The translations under genes and the position numbers were made by a program. From contig NZ_JAFKOH010000008.1 of NCBI RefSeq assembly GCF_017303375.1, positions 1 to 64,000 on the forward strand: 64,000 nucleotides of DNA. Reading direction: 5' to 3'. The notes under the pieces are model-generated. The model ran no database searches, had not been told where the DNA came from, and saw only the letters and a program-made list of their open reading frames with translations. The DNA is from Bacillus sp. NTK074B (lineage in GTDB: Bacteria > Bacillota > Bacilli > Bacillales > Bacillaceae_B). Positions 51,219 through 59,411 of this stretch are shown here, in pieces (within the stretch, counting starts at the first letter, position 1; every line of letters starts with the position of its first letter).

Positions 51219-52217
51219 TTATTTTTCTAATTGTGAAAGGTACTTGCTTAATGCGTTAAGGTCTTCTTCTGTCAAATCAGGAAACGGAGGCATGTTGACA
51301 TCGGGTTTAATAGACGAAGGATCCCTGATCCATTTCTTCCTATTTTCATCTGTGTTCATGAGGACGTTTCCGATTCGCTCCTTATCAGAAAACCCCGATA
51401 GATTCGGGCCCTTGCTTCTTTCTGCCGGTGAAATGGCGTGACAGGTGAGGCATTTGGAAATAAATAGTTTCTTTCCTTTTTCAGCTGTTGGAGTCAATTG
51501 ACCTGGTGCCTCTTTCGTTGTTTCTTTCTTAATCCACTGATTGAACTCCTGATCTCCGAGTGCGTGAACCTGAAATCTCATATAGGAATGGGAAGCTCCG
51601 CAAAGCTCGGCACATTGCCCCTTATAGTCCCCTCTGTTGGTAGCATTCAGGGTTAACGTGTTCTTTTTGCCTGGAATGAGATCCTTTTTTCCTCCGAGTC
51701 TTGGCATCCAAAAGGAATGGATGACATCAGCTGATGTTAAATGGAAGACGACGGGTTGATCTACGGGTATGTAGGCTTCGTTGGTGAGGGTAATGCCCTG
51801 ATCGGGATAGTGGACCTCCCACCAATATTGGTGTCCCGTCACTTCAATTTCCAGGGGATTCTGACTGTTTTCATCCGATTGGGCGAGAGAGAAGGTTCCT
51901 TTTACCGTCGGGACAGCGAGAACCACCAATAATAGAATCGGGATGACGGTCCAGGACACCTCCAGCTTTTTATTCCCTTTCACATACGATGGAATGACAT
52001 GACGGCGTTCGGGGGTTTCTCTATATTTCCACGTGAAGTATACGAACATGGAAAACACCACTAAAAAGACCAAAAGCATGATCGCCATGGAAATATGGAA
52101 TAAGTTCAATTGGAGCTTGGCGACGGTCCCTTTAGGATCAAGGACCTTTAAGGAGCTGCATCCGGTCAGGAAAAGAGCGGTCAGCAAGATCAAAATCCTG
52201 CAACATAGTCGCTTCAT
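51219..52217 (-). CDS. ctaC: Cytochrome c oxidase subunit II with fused cytochrome c (CtaC)
   Basis: The protein has 332 residues. A lipoprotein signal (LTGC) is followed by two membrane helices and a cupredoxin domain with CuA ligands (VIHSFWMP; CAELCGASHSYM). The C-terminal cytochrome c domain has CLTCH and an axial Met candidate in VNMPPFP. It receives electrons for CtaD. ATG at 52217 has GAGGAG upstream; the frame to 52286 is not needed. No ctaA, ctaB or ctaG is adjacent, so this may be a second oxidase locus. Confidence 0.94.
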   Translation of the reverse strand: MKRLCCRILILLTALFLTGCSSLKVLDPKGTVAKLQLNLFHISMAIMLLVFLVVFSMFVYFTWKYRETPERRHVIPSYVKGNKKLEVSWTVIPILLLVVLAVPTVKGTFSLAQSDENSQNPLEIEVTGHQYWWEVHYPDQGITLTNEAYIPVDQPVVFHLTSADVIHSFWMPRLGGKKDLIPGKKNTLTLNATNRGDYKGQCAELCGASHSYMRFQVHALGDQEFNQWIKKETTKEAPGQLTPTAEKGKKLFISKCLTCHAISPAERSKGPNLSGFSDKERIGNVLMNTDENRKKWIRDPSSIKPDVNMPPFPDLTEEDLNALSKYLSQLEK

Positions 52218-52382
52218 ATAAATTCTCCTCTCATCACTTGTCAGGATCAGTCCGTTGGATTCATCCCGGTCAGTAAGGCTATCCATACATACCCTACCTC
52301 AATTACAAGGTGATTAAACGGAAGATTTAGAAAAATAACAGGTAAGCGTGACAAAGAATAAAAACTCTTAATTGGCAGACGC

Positions 52383-52388
52383 TATAAT
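52383..52388 (+). promoter_or_regulatory. -10 element candidate (TATAAT)
   Basis: A perfect TATAAT lies about 70 bases before the CBO0543-type gene; the -35 match is poor. A transcript from here would contain the hairpin at 52410-52442 in its leader. Confidence 0.4.
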
Positions 52389-52409
52389 CAAAACATAAGC
52401 CTTCGTTCT

Positions 52410-52442
52410 ATGCCTTCTTGATTATCGCTGAAGGCATTTTTT
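52410..52442 (+). terminator. Leader terminator or attenuator
   Basis: ATGCCTTC (52410-52417) pairs exactly with GAAGGCAT (52430-52437), followed by T6. It points along the plus strand, but no plus-strand gene lies upstream: ctaC diverges from here. It sits between a TATAAT and the ribosome site of the next gene, the layout of a transcription attenuator. Confidence 0.7.
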
Positions 52443-52458
52443 GAAAAGGAGACAGGGT

Positions 52459-53001
52459 ATGAAAGGACATTATGATCACATACGAGAAAAAGCTCTGGAA
52501 GTGACACGGGAAAACATTCATTATTGGCTGGATTATTGTTTTCTGTCTCTACGCTGGTGGTTTATTCTCTCTCTCTTTCTTTTGACCTGGGTGGTATTTA
52601 TCCGCTTAACAAGGGACCAGGAGAATAAACCCAAACTATTATTTCTCGGGCTGGTATGGATCATCGTCGCGGCCAACTTGGACGGATACGGGTACGAGCT
52701 GGGTTTGTGGGGATACCCTGTACAATTAATCCCGCTTGTTCCGAAAGCATACTTATTCGATTATGCCCTGATCCCGGTCGTATACATGCTACTGTATCAA
52801 TACTATCCAAAAGGGAAGGAGTTCTTCTTTGCCACGGTCGCTCTCTCGGCAGGAGCTTCGTTTGTTGCGGAGCCGGTCTTTCGATGGCTCGACATTTATA
52901 CCATCTATCACTGGAGGGTGTGGTGGTCCTTTATCATTTATTTTCTTTTATCCTATATGATCAGAGGAATAGTAGAGTATGTATTTAGGAAGGGAGAATG
53001 A
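52459..53001 (+). CDS. CBO0543 family membrane protein
   Basis: The protein has 180 residues and about five helices with many Trp and Tyr (YWLDYCFLSLRWWFILSLFLL, LWGYPVQLIPLVPKAYLFDYALIPVVYMLLYQY). The Pro- and aromatic-rich middle section is typical of the CBO0543 family of uncharacterised Firmicutes membrane proteins. AAAGGAG precedes ATG at 52459, right behind the leader terminator. It is divergent from the cta operon. Confidence 0.8.
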   Translation: MKGHYDHIREKALEVTRENIHYWLDYCFLSLRWWFILSLFLLTWVVFIRLTRDQENKPKLLFLGLVWIIVAANLDGYGYELGLWGYPVQLIPLVPKAYLFDYALIPVVYMLLYQYYPKGKEFFFATVALSAGASFVAEPVFRWLDIYTIYHWRVWWSFIIYFLLSYMIRGIVEYVFRKGE

Positions 53002-53034
53002 GGGGAGACGGGGAGGTAAGCAAGATTTGTGGTA

Positions 53035-53181
53035 ATGGTGCAACGGTTTATCAAGATCCCGATGCCGTGGGGAAATGCTGACAGTCGCGTATCTCTGCCC
53101 ATTGAAGAGGACATGTCCCGGCAGGTTCTTTCCTTTTGTCTGCAACATCCTTGCTATCTATTTACTCAACCTGTATCGTAG
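53035..53181 (+). CDS. Possible 48-residue protein
   Basis: An ATG (or GTG at 53029, twelve bases after GGGAGG) opens MVQRFIKIPMPWGNADSRVSLPIEEDM... and ends just before the ribosome site of the PAS-STAS gene. The sequence is not obviously random but matches nothing I know. Confidence 0.35.
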   Translation: MVQRFIKIPMPWGNADSRVSLPIEEDMSRQVLSFCLQHPCYLFTQPVS

Positions 53182-53199
53182 GAGAAAAGGAGTGATAGT

Positions 53200-53961
53200 G
53201 TGAATAGTTCGATTGCAGAAGTAGATTATCGGGAAGTGATGGAGTATTCAAGAGATCCACTCATTATTCACACGGACTATAAAGTATTGTACATCAACCA
53301 TGCAGCGGAAGAGTTCTTCCGGAGCAGCAAAGAAATCATGATTGGTGCAAGTCCCCTCGATATTTTTCAGGAAAGCTCAAAGGCTGCCATCCGGCAGAGA
53401 ATTCAGTCTGCTTATAGAAAACCTGCTGATGTTATTGAAGAAAAAGTTTTCCGGATGGATGGAACCGCAGTAGATGTCAAGTTATATTGTCATCCAGTGA
53501 AAGTGGGAGACAGCATGGCTATACAGACGTACGTCTGGGACATCACCAGGCAGAAGGAAACCGAAGAGAATCAGCGTAACATGAATGATGAAATAAATGA
53601 ATTATCAGCCACCCTTGTACCGCTGGTGGACGATGCGGCCGTTCTTCCCCTGAGAGGGAACATAAATCAAGAGAAGGCGATGACTCTATTGGAGTTAATT
53701 CCAGGAAAAGTGAAGGATCAAGGAATCAATCGATTAATTATTGATTTCTCTGGTGTCTATACGTTAGATCGTATGGTCATCGATTATCTCTTCAAGATCA
53801 CAGACGTTTTATCTCTTCTCGGTGTACGCTCCATCATAACGGGTATCAGACCTGGTTTAGCGATGGAAGCGACGAAGATGGGGATCGATTTATCTTCGAT
53901 TCCAACAGTGGCTACCGTTAAAGATGCGTTGAGACAAATAGGCATGACCTTACAAGAATAG
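53200..53961 (+). CDS. PAS-STAS regulatory protein
   Basis: The protein has 253 residues. An N-terminal PAS domain (about 10-120: YSRDPLIIHTDYKVLYINHAAEEFF...WDITRQKETEE) is joined by a short helix to a STAS domain (about 135-250: VDDAAVLPLRGNINQEKAMTLLELI...IIDFSGVYTLDRMVIDYLF...IITGIRP). This resembles RsbR/YtvA-type stressosome proteins that feed SigB, with PAS as sensor. The Ser/Thr phosphorylation sites of RsbR are only partly evident. It starts at GTG. Confidence 0.85.
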   Translation: MNSSIAEVDYREVMEYSRDPLIIHTDYKVLYINHAAEEFFRSSKEIMIGASPLDIFQESSKAAIRQRIQSAYRKPADVIEEKVFRMDGTAVDVKLYCHPVKVGDSMAIQTYVWDITRQKETEENQRNMNDEINELSATLVPLVDDAAVLPLRGNINQEKAMTLLELIPGKVKDQGINRLIIDFSGVYTLDRMVIDYLFKITDVLSLLGVRSIITGIRPGLAMEATKMGIDLSSIPTVATVKDALRQIGMTLQE

Positions 53962-53987
53962 TCAGGCCACTACTAGTTTGACCATAG

Positions 53988-54021
53988 AAAAAAGCCCCCA
54001 ACGATCATTCACGAGGGGGCT
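53988..54021 (-). terminator. Terminator of the DUF3243 gene
   Basis: On the minus strand AGCCCCC pairs with GGGGGCT and is followed by T6, between convergent genes. Confidence 0.88.
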
Positions 54022-54035
54022 CGGGACTATGTTTA

Positions 54036-54341
54036 TCAATTGGTTTGATCCGCCAGTTTCACTAACACATGAGCCATATTCTCACGCTCTTCCTTATTGG
54101 CGACATTCCACATCTCATTAAGCACTTTCTGTTCCCGATTACGCGGCTCTTCATGCTCTGCTAAATAATCCGCCACGCGCTTAGCGCCCTTCGATAGAGC
54201 TTCCTCACTAAGACCCAGCTTTTCTCCCCTATGGACCTGATCTCCCAAGTAATTTTTGAAAGAATCGTAATGCTGCATAATGTCTTCCTTTTTGTCTTCA
54301 TTCATTTGAGCGGCTGCTTGTTTTGGATCGTGTGCGATAAT
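54036..54341 (-). CDS. DUF3243 family protein, possible ATT start
   Basis: The core DSFKNYLGDQVHRGEKLGLSEEALSKGAKRVADYLAEHEEPRNREQKVLNEMWNVANKEERENMAHVLVKL matches the YmfJ-like DUF3243 pattern; the function is unknown. The only strong ribosome site (AAAGGAGG) is followed in frame by ATT at 54341, giving 101 residues. ATG at 54278 with AAGGA upstream would give 80 residues and the usual family start, and ATG at 54305 has no site. The open frame to 54392 runs into the predicted promoter. Confidence 0.7.
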   Translation of the reverse strand: MIAHDPKQAAAQMNEDKKEDIMQHYDSFKNYLGDQVHRGEKLGLSEEALSKGAKRVADYLAEHEEPRNREQKVLNEMWNVANKEERENMAHVLVKLADQTN

Positions 54342-54372
54342 GAATTCCTCCTTTAATGGTTGTAGTAGTGTG

Positions 54373-54397
54373 TTTCCCTTATGAGAGAACATTAAAC
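54373..54397 (-). promoter_or_regulatory. SigB-like promoter candidate
   Basis: On the minus strand GTTTAA and GGGAAA are separated by 13 bases, matching SigB boxes 6/6 and 4/6. It lies about 32 bases upstream of the DUF3243 ribosome-site/ATT start. Confidence 0.5.
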
Positions 54398-54492
54398 AAT
54401 GGATGGCCTATTAAAGAGCAACTTTAATAAAATGTTGTAAAATATTCCCTTTTGGTGTAAAATTACACTATGTTGAAACGAGGAGGAATCGA

Positions 54493-54870
54493 ATGAAGAA
54501 GTGGTCATTTTCCATGGTCAGGGTAATGTTGATGTGCATTTATGTATTCTGGTTCACTGACATCCTCAGCGCTACGCTTTCCTTTGGGCCCATCCTGATG
54601 AGCGTCTCAGTATCAGTGGTGTGGAATGGATTCTTTGTCAGAGGGTTGATCCGTCAAGGAACCTTTTATAAGAGCAAACTATATCCTGTGGCTGTTTATC
54701 AGGGCTTCTTCCTGCTCCTTGCTGGAATCATGTTGATTTCAATTTCTGATAAACCGTATCGGGTGGATGCGTGGGATGGGGTGGGGCCATTTGTAACTCT
54801 CGCGTTGGTGTCAGTGATTCATGGAGGGATGCTTTTGTTGATGGTGAAGGGGAATAAGGAGCTTGTGTGA
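54493..54870 (+). CDS. Four-helix membrane protein of unknown function
   Basis: The protein has 125 residues with hydrophobic segments near 8-28, 30-50, 66-84 and 96-118. The ribosome site is GAGGAGG before ATG. No motif beyond membrane topology is visible; it stands alone between a divergent DUF3243 gene and the next gene. Confidence 0.7.
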   Translation: MKKWSFSMVRVMLMCIYVFWFTDILSATLSFGPILMSVSVSVVWNGFFVRGLIRQGTFYKSKLYPVAVYQGFFLLLAGIMLISISDKPYRVDAWDGVGPFVTLALVSVIHGGMLLLMVKGNKELV

Positions 54871-54936
54871 ATGAAAATCTGCTATGACCACGGGGAGGTC
54901 GACTAAAATGGGGTCGGGCTTCTTTTTTTATGGGGA

Positions 54937-55431
54937 TTGAGTTTAAGAGAAATATTTGAAAAAATTGGTAATGATGAAGTGTACGAGGTTATCATGGATA
55001 ATCAAAGGGTTAGAACAGTTCTTGATGCATTTTTACAAGCTTGGGAGAATTCATCACATATAGAGTTGGAAAGCTTCATCTCTACTGACTACCAAACTAG
55101 GGAAGTCAGGAATGGAGACATAGCGGAATTCGGATATGATGAATCGATAGAAGGCTGGAAACAGGGATTTGAGTATGTGAAAAACAATCACGGAAAATGG
55201 GAAATCCACGAAGTCGCAGTCATTCCCATGAAAGACGATGAAATCATGGCCATCCTCTATGCCACCATTGTTATGGACAGTACACCAATGGAAACCGGAA
55301 ACATGTTCTTCGACACCTTCAAAGAGGTGAACGGACAATGGAAACTGGTCAGGAGTTACATCGAGACGGGGGTTAAGGGAGATTACGTGAGAGGTGCTTT
55401 GAGAGGGACGGACCTCCAAATGGACGTATAA
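54937..55431 (+). CDS. SnoaL/NTF2-like protein of unknown function
   Basis: The protein has 164 residues starting at TTG. The central part (LDAFLQAWENSSHIELESFISTDYQTRE...GWKQGFEYVKNNHGKWEIHEVAVIPMKDDEIMAILYA...EVNGQWKLVRSYIETG) has the helix-plus-curved-sheet pattern of SnoaL/NTF2-like folds. The last residues (LRGTDLQMDV) are encoded by a GAGGGACGGACCT repeat, suggesting the 3' end was replaced by the repeat. Confidence 0.65.
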   Translation: MSLREIFEKIGNDEVYEVIMDNQRVRTVLDAFLQAWENSSHIELESFISTDYQTREVRNGDIAEFGYDESIEGWKQGFEYVKNNHGKWEIHEVAVIPMKDDEIMAILYATIVMDSTPMETGNMFFDTFKEVNGQWKLVRSYIETGVKGDYVRGALRGTDLQMDV

Positions 55432-55467
55432 GAATTTGTTTGAATGTGGATTTGAGGTCCGTCCCTC
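55403..55467. repeat. Inverted pair of the GAGGGACGGACCTC motif
   Basis: A forward copy (55403-55416, inside the end of the NTF2-like gene) and a reverse copy (55454-55467) are exact complements over 14 bases, with a 37-base loop. They could form a hairpin in the 3' end of the transcript. Confidence 0.75.
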
Positions 55468-55576
55468 AGGGGTTCGCTAATCGCGACTAAAGGGGCACTT
55501 TTTTTGTTTGAGTTATAGATAGGGATTTGGAATAATGAATAGTGAGAATACTCATAAAAAGACATGGAGGTTTCAG

Positions 55577-56257
55577 ATGAAAACAGTCATCGCATACAGT
55601 GGTGGGAAGGATTCCACCCTGGCATTATATGAAATTCAGAAACATCCCGATTACGAGGTGGATTCACTTCTTGTGACCTTGACGGAAGGCTTCGACCGGA
55701 TCTCGATCCACGGTGTCCGGTATGAGATGTTGAAGAGACAGTCCGAGTCCCTCGGCATTCCGCTCCGGGAGGTCTGGATTCCTCAGGACTGCCCGAATGA
55801 AGTGTATCAGGAACGGATGGAGAAGGCAGTCTCCGGTATGCTCGATGACGGAATCACCCATATGGTGTTCGGGGATATCCATCTTGCGGATGTGCGGGCA
55901 TATCGGGAAGAGATGCTGGAAGGGACAGGCATCACGCCGATTTTCCCATTATGGGGCCGACCCGTCGTGGAGATTGGACGAGAGTTCATCGAGCTTGGGT
56001 TCAAAGCCGTCCTTACATGTATTGATCTTGAGCAGTTGGAACGATCCTGCGCAGGCAGAGTGTATGATGAAGCGTTTCTAGCAGACTATCCCGAAACTTG
56101 CGATGTATGCGGGGAGAATGGGGAGTTTCACACGTTTGTGTTTGACGGGCCGAATTTTAGTACCCCTCTCAAATATGAGCTCGGGGAAGAGAGAACGGCA
56201 CCGGATGTGAGAAGCGGGAAGGACCGGTTCTTATATAGGGAAATCGTACCTGCGTGA
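55577..56257 (+). CDS. Dph6-like ATP pyrophosphatase (diphthine-ammonia ligase family)
   Basis: The protein has 226 residues. The PP-loop SGGKDS is at residues 8-13, followed by GVRYEMLKRQSESLGIPL, GDIHLADVR and WGRPVVEIGREFIELGFKAVLTCID, all features of the Dph6/TIGR00290 family. Bacteria lack diphthamide, so the bacterial substrate is unknown; an ATP-dependent amidation or ligation is expected. ATG at 55577 has GGAGG six bases upstream; a longer frame from 55535 has none. Confidence 0.88.
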   Translation: MKTVIAYSGGKDSTLALYEIQKHPDYEVDSLLVTLTEGFDRISIHGVRYEMLKRQSESLGIPLREVWIPQDCPNEVYQERMEKAVSGMLDDGITHMVFGDIHLADVRAYREEMLEGTGITPIFPLWGRPVVEIGREFIELGFKAVLTCIDLEQLERSCAGRVYDEAFLADYPETCDVCGENGEFHTFVFDGPNFSTPLKYELGEERTAPDVRSGKDRFLYREIVPA

Positions 56258-56282
56258 GCAGGGACGCTTAGCCCCTTAAAAT

Positions 56283-56347
56283 GAGGGACGGACCTCGGAA
56301 ACGGCTTGTGAAGAAATGATCTTGTATCGATTTAAGGTCCGTCCCTC
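56283..56347. repeat. Second inverted pair of the GAGGGACGGACCT motif
   Basis: A forward copy at 56283-56296 and a reverse copy at 56334-56347 are separated by 37 bases, the same loop length as the pair at 55403-55467. Confidence 0.75.
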
Positions 56348-56383
56348 TGCCGTCTATCGTGATAAGCAATCATTCACACAAAA

Positions 56384-56415
56384 AGAGGTCCGTCCCTCGA
56401 AAGGGACGGACCTCT
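56384..56415 (-). terminator. ahpF terminator built from the GAGGGACGGACCT motif
   Basis: On the minus strand AGAGGTCCGTCCCT pairs exactly with AGGGACGGACCTCT around a four-base loop and is followed by T5, nine bases after the ahpF stop. It shows that the dispersed 13-mer is also a terminator stem. Confidence 0.9.
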
Positions 56416-56423
56416 ACATCCAT

Positions 56424-57959
56424 TTAGTTGCGGATCATGTAGTCAAACGCGCCTAGTGCGGCGGTTGCTCCTGATCCCATGGAGATGATGATTTGGTTGT
56501 AGGCGCTGTCTGTACAGTCTCCTGCGGCGAATACGCCAGGGACGTTGGTGGCACCGTGTTTGTCCACGATGATCTCACCGAATTTCGTACGTTCTACAAG
56601 GTCACCGAGCCAGTCTGTGTTTGGCACAAGACCGATCTGGACGAATACACCTTGTAGTTCGACGTGCTTCTCTTCAAGAGATTCACGGTCCTTGTAAGTG
56701 ATACCATTCACTTTATCTGTACCCGTGATCTCCTGGGTTTGAGCGTTCGTGATTACCGTCACGTTCGGAAGGCTGTAAAGACGTTTTTGTAACACGTCGT
56801 CGGCTTTCAGTTCTGAGTTGAACTCAAGGACGGTTACGTGCTTGACAATTCCTGCAAGGTCGATGGCTGCTTCGATACCGGAGTTTCCTCCGCCGATGAC
56901 AGCGACATCTTTCCCTTCAAAGAGTGGTCCGTCACAGTGAGGGCAATATGCCACTCCCTTGTTCTTGAACTTCTCTTCGCCAGGAACGCCGATGTTGCGC
57001 CAGCGTGCACCTGTCGAGATGATCAGACTCTTACTCTTCAGGACAGCACCGCTTTCAAGCTCAAGTTCCACGAGGTCTTTCTTCTCTAGGCGCTTGGCAC
57101 GCTGAAGGTTCATGACATCGATGCCATAGTCCTTCACGTGCTCTTCAAGGCTCGCCACAAGTTTCGGACCTTCCGTCTGCTTCACGCTGATGAAGTTTTC
57201 GATACTCATCGTGTCAAGGACCTGACCTCCAAAGCGTTCAGCGACGATCCCCGTACGGATGCCTTTACGTGCAGCATAAATCGCCGCACTTGATCCGGCA
57301 GGACCGCCACCTACGACTAGGACGTCATACGGTTCTTTATCCGATAACTCATCGGCACTTGGGCCTTCTACGATTTTGGATAGAATCTCTTCTAATGTCG
57401 TACGACCGCCGTTGAAGAATTCCGCATTCAGGTAGACAGCAGGAACAGCCATGACGTTCTTCTGTTCCACTTCTTCCTTAAATGCAGCTCCATCGATCAT
57501 CGTGTGCGTGATGTTCGGGTTCAGGACACTCATGATGTTCAGTGCCTGTACGACGTCAGGGCAGTTATGACAGCTTAGGCTGACATACGTTTCGAAGTGG
57601 TGTTCGCCTTGAACGCTTTTGATCTGGTCAATGACGCTTTGATCCACTTTCGGCGCTCTGCCGCTCACTTGAAGAAGGGCAAGGACCAAGGAAGTGAATT
57701 CATGCCCAAGAGGGATCCCGGCAAAAATGATACCGGTCTCCTCACCAGGACGATTCACGCTGAAGCTTGGTGTTCTTGTCAGTTCTTCTTTTTCCACTGA
57801 GATGTGGGATGACATGGAGGAAAGCTCCTCGACAAGAGCGAGCATATCCTTCGACGTGTCATCTTCCCCTGCACTGACTTTCAGGACGATGTCGCCTTCC
57901 ATCATTTGCAGGTATTGTTCTAATTGTGCTTTAATATCTGCTTCGAGCATGCGTAGCAC
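56424..57959 (-). CDS. ahpF: Alkyl hydroperoxide reductase subunit F
   Basis: The protein has 511 residues. The N-terminal double-thioredoxin domain has the CHNC redox pair (SLSCHNCPDV). A flavoprotein domain follows with the FAD motif GGGPAGSSAAIYAARKG, the catalytic disulfide YCPHCDG and the NAD(P)H motif GGGNSGIEAAIDL. It transfers electrons from NADH to AhpC to reduce peroxides. It starts three bases after the ahpC stop, so they are one operon. Confidence 0.96.
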   Translation of the reverse strand: MLRMLEADIKAQLEQYLQMMEGDIVLKVSAGEDDTSKDMLALVEELSSMSSHISVEKEELTRTPSFSVNRPGEETGIIFAGIPLGHEFTSLVLALLQVSGRAPKVDQSVIDQIKSVQGEHHFETYVSLSCHNCPDVVQALNIMSVLNPNITHTMIDGAAFKEEVEQKNVMAVPAVYLNAEFFNGGRTTLEEILSKIVEGPSADELSDKEPYDVLVVGGGPAGSSAAIYAARKGIRTGIVAERFGGQVLDTMSIENFISVKQTEGPKLVASLEEHVKDYGIDVMNLQRAKRLEKKDLVELELESGAVLKSKSLIISTGARWRNIGVPGEEKFKNKGVAYCPHCDGPLFEGKDVAVIGGGNSGIEAAIDLAGIVKHVTVLEFNSELKADDVLQKRLYSLPNVTVITNAQTQEITGTDKVNGITYKDRESLEEKHVELQGVFVQIGLVPNTDWLGDLVERTKFGEIIVDKHGATNVPGVFAAGDCTDSAYNQIIISMGSGATAALGAFDYMIRN

Positions 57960-57962
57960 TCC

Positions 57963-58526
57963 TTATAATTTACCAACTAAGTCAAGGCTTGGCTTAAGTG
58001 TTTCAGAACCTTCCTGCCATTTAGCCGGGCAAACTTCGCCTGGGTTGTTGCGCACATATTGTGCAGCCTTGATTTTGCTTACTAGAATATCAGCGTCACG
58101 GCCGATTCCGCCAGCATTGATTTCAACTGCCTGGATTACGCCATCCGGGTCGATGATGAATGTTCCGCGGTCAGCAAGACCGTCTTCTTCATTTAATACA
58201 TCGAATCCGCGAGTGATGCGTTGTGACGGGTCACCGATCATTGCGTATTTGATTTTACCGATTTTTTCAGAGCTGTCGTGCCAGCCTTTATGTGTAAAGT
58301 GCGTGTCCGTAGAAACAGAATATACCTCTACGCCAAGCTCTTTCAGTGTATCGTAGTTATTTTGAAGGTCTTCAAGTTCTGTCGGGCAAACAAATGTGAA
58401 GTCTGCAGGGTAGAAGCAGAAAATGCTCCATTGACCTTTCAGGCTTTCGTCTGTAACAGTGATGAACTCACCATCTTTGAATGCTTCTGCTTTAAATGGT
58501 ACGACTTGTGAACCGATTAATGACAT
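57963..58526 (-). CDS. ahpC: Alkyl hydroperoxide reductase subunit C (peroxiredoxin)
   Basis: The protein has 187 residues, the family length. The peroxidatic cysteine is in [17 protein letters not shown] and the resolving cysteine in GEVCPAKW. It reduces hydrogen and alkyl peroxides. ATG at 58526 has AGGAGG upstream; the open frame to 58685 includes the promoter and is rejected. A PerR-like box lies upstream. Confidence 0.96.
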   Translation of the reverse strand: MSLIGSQVVPFKAEAFKDGEFITVTDESLKGQWSIFCFYPADFTFVCPTELEDLQNNYDTLKELGVEVYSVSTDTHFTHKGWHDSSEKIGKIKYAMIGDPSQRITRGFDVLNEEDGLADRGTFIIDPDGVIQAVEINAGGIGRDADILVSKIKAAQYVRNNPGEVCPAKWQEGSETLKPSLDLVGKL

Positions 58527-58576
58527 AGTGTAAATTCCTCCTAAGTAAGTGTTTGATTGAGAATCATTAACAGATT

Positions 58577-58591
58577 GTAATAATTCTAATT
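58577..58591. promoter_or_regulatory. PerR-box candidate upstream of ahpCF
   Basis: Read on the minus strand the site is TTAGAATTATTACAA, matching TTATAATNATTATAA at 13 of 15 positions. It lies about 50 bases before the ahpC start, below a minus-strand TTGACA...TATAAT pair near 58595-58630. Peroxide derepression as in B. subtilis is likely. Confidence 0.7.
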
Positions 58592-58662
58592 CGATATTCA
58601 TTATTATATATTTACGGTTTTTTGTCAAGGGATAAGCTTCTCTTTTAGAAAGGGGGATTTTG

Positions 58663-58850
58663 ATGTTCAAAAAAGCAATGGTCATAGTATTCCTGCTTGG
58701 TTTGATTCCTATACAAGGGTGGTCTTTGCGAGGCTTGCTGGCGTTTCGCTATTTGCTGTGATTACAAATGCTATAGATATGCGAGGGGCGCTTCACGATG
58801 TGGTGTATTATTACAGATCTCTGCAGTGGAATAGATTCCATTACGATTAA
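58663..58850 (+). pseudogene. Small membrane protein gene with frameshift
   Basis: ATG at 58663 with AAGGGGG upstream encodes [16 protein letters not shown], then stops at 58761 after a poor sequence. Another frame is open through [40 protein letters not shown] to TAA at 58850, just before the next ribosome site. Joining the frames near 58705 gives a two-helix protein of about 63 residues in front of the DUF3139 gene. Confidence 0.6.
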
Positions 58851-58862
58851 GGAGGAGAATAG

Positions 58863-59273
58863 ATGAATAGAGGTTGGTTTTTGGCCTTTGCCGCCATCAT
58901 CATTGTACTGGCTATTCCAACCGTTTTATTGTATGTGTTGAATAACGGAAACCCGTATACGGAATTTATTGTGAACCAGTATGTTCCGAACTATTTAAAG
59001 GAAAAAGAAATGACACAGGACAGGATAAAGAAATCGCTTTATGTAGAACCGAAATACCTGATTAATCGGGATTTTCATCATGGGCACTATATGATCATTT
59101 TCAAAGATGAACCGGATATTACCTATTATTATGGATTAACAAAAAAAGGGAAGCAAGTAAAGCAATTTTGTGAAAAAGATAAAGAATCTTCTGATGGGAC
59201 GAATATCATTGAAAATAGAACAAAACACTCGGAAAAGAAGTGTGTCCGTATGTTCGATCATCGGGATGAATAA
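58863..59273 (+). CDS. DUF3139-type exported protein
   Basis: The protein has 136 residues. An N-terminal membrane segment (WFLAFAAIIIVLAIPTVLLYVL) is followed by an extracytoplasmic domain with VPNYLKEKEMTQDRI...YMIIFKDEPDITYYYGL, the pattern of the DUF3139 family. The function is unknown. AAGGAGGAG precedes the ATG. The frameshifted small gene directly upstream was probably its operon partner. Confidence 0.75.
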   Translation: MNRGWFLAFAAIIIVLAIPTVLLYVLNNGNPYTEFIVNQYVPNYLKEKEMTQDRIKKSLYVEPKYLINRDFHHGHYMIIFKDEPDITYYYGLTKKGKQVKQFCEKDKESSDGTNIIENRTKHSEKKCVRMFDHRDE

Positions 59274-59282
59274 GGTGAAATG

Positions 59283-59310
59283 AAGCTCATGGAGACGATG
59301 AGCTTTTTAT
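59283..59310 (+). terminator. Rho-independent terminator
   Basis: AAGCTCAT pairs with ATGAGCTT and is followed by T run, after the DUF3139 gene. Confidence 0.85.
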
Positions 59311-59334
59311 TTTCACAAAATTCCTAAAAGTCCG

Positions 59335-59389
59335 TTGCAAAATGACACCAGTGTCGATATACTGAAAGTAACAAAACGACATTAGTGTC
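59335..59389 (+). promoter_or_regulatory. Promoter with two TetR-type operators
   Basis: TTGCAA (59335) and TATACT (59358) have a 17-base spacer. Two related palindromes, GACACCAGTGTC (59344-59355, inside the spacer) and GACATTAGTGTC (59378-59389, downstream of the start point), are 34 bases apart. They precede the MFS-TetR operon, so autorepression by that TetR protein is the likely use. Confidence 0.75.
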
Positions 59390-59411
59390 ATTTTAAAAAG
59401 GGGAGATTCAC

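Noticed and set aside
58527..58685. N-terminal extension of AhpC
   Set aside because: The region contains the promoter and PerR-like box; AhpC is normally 187 residues.
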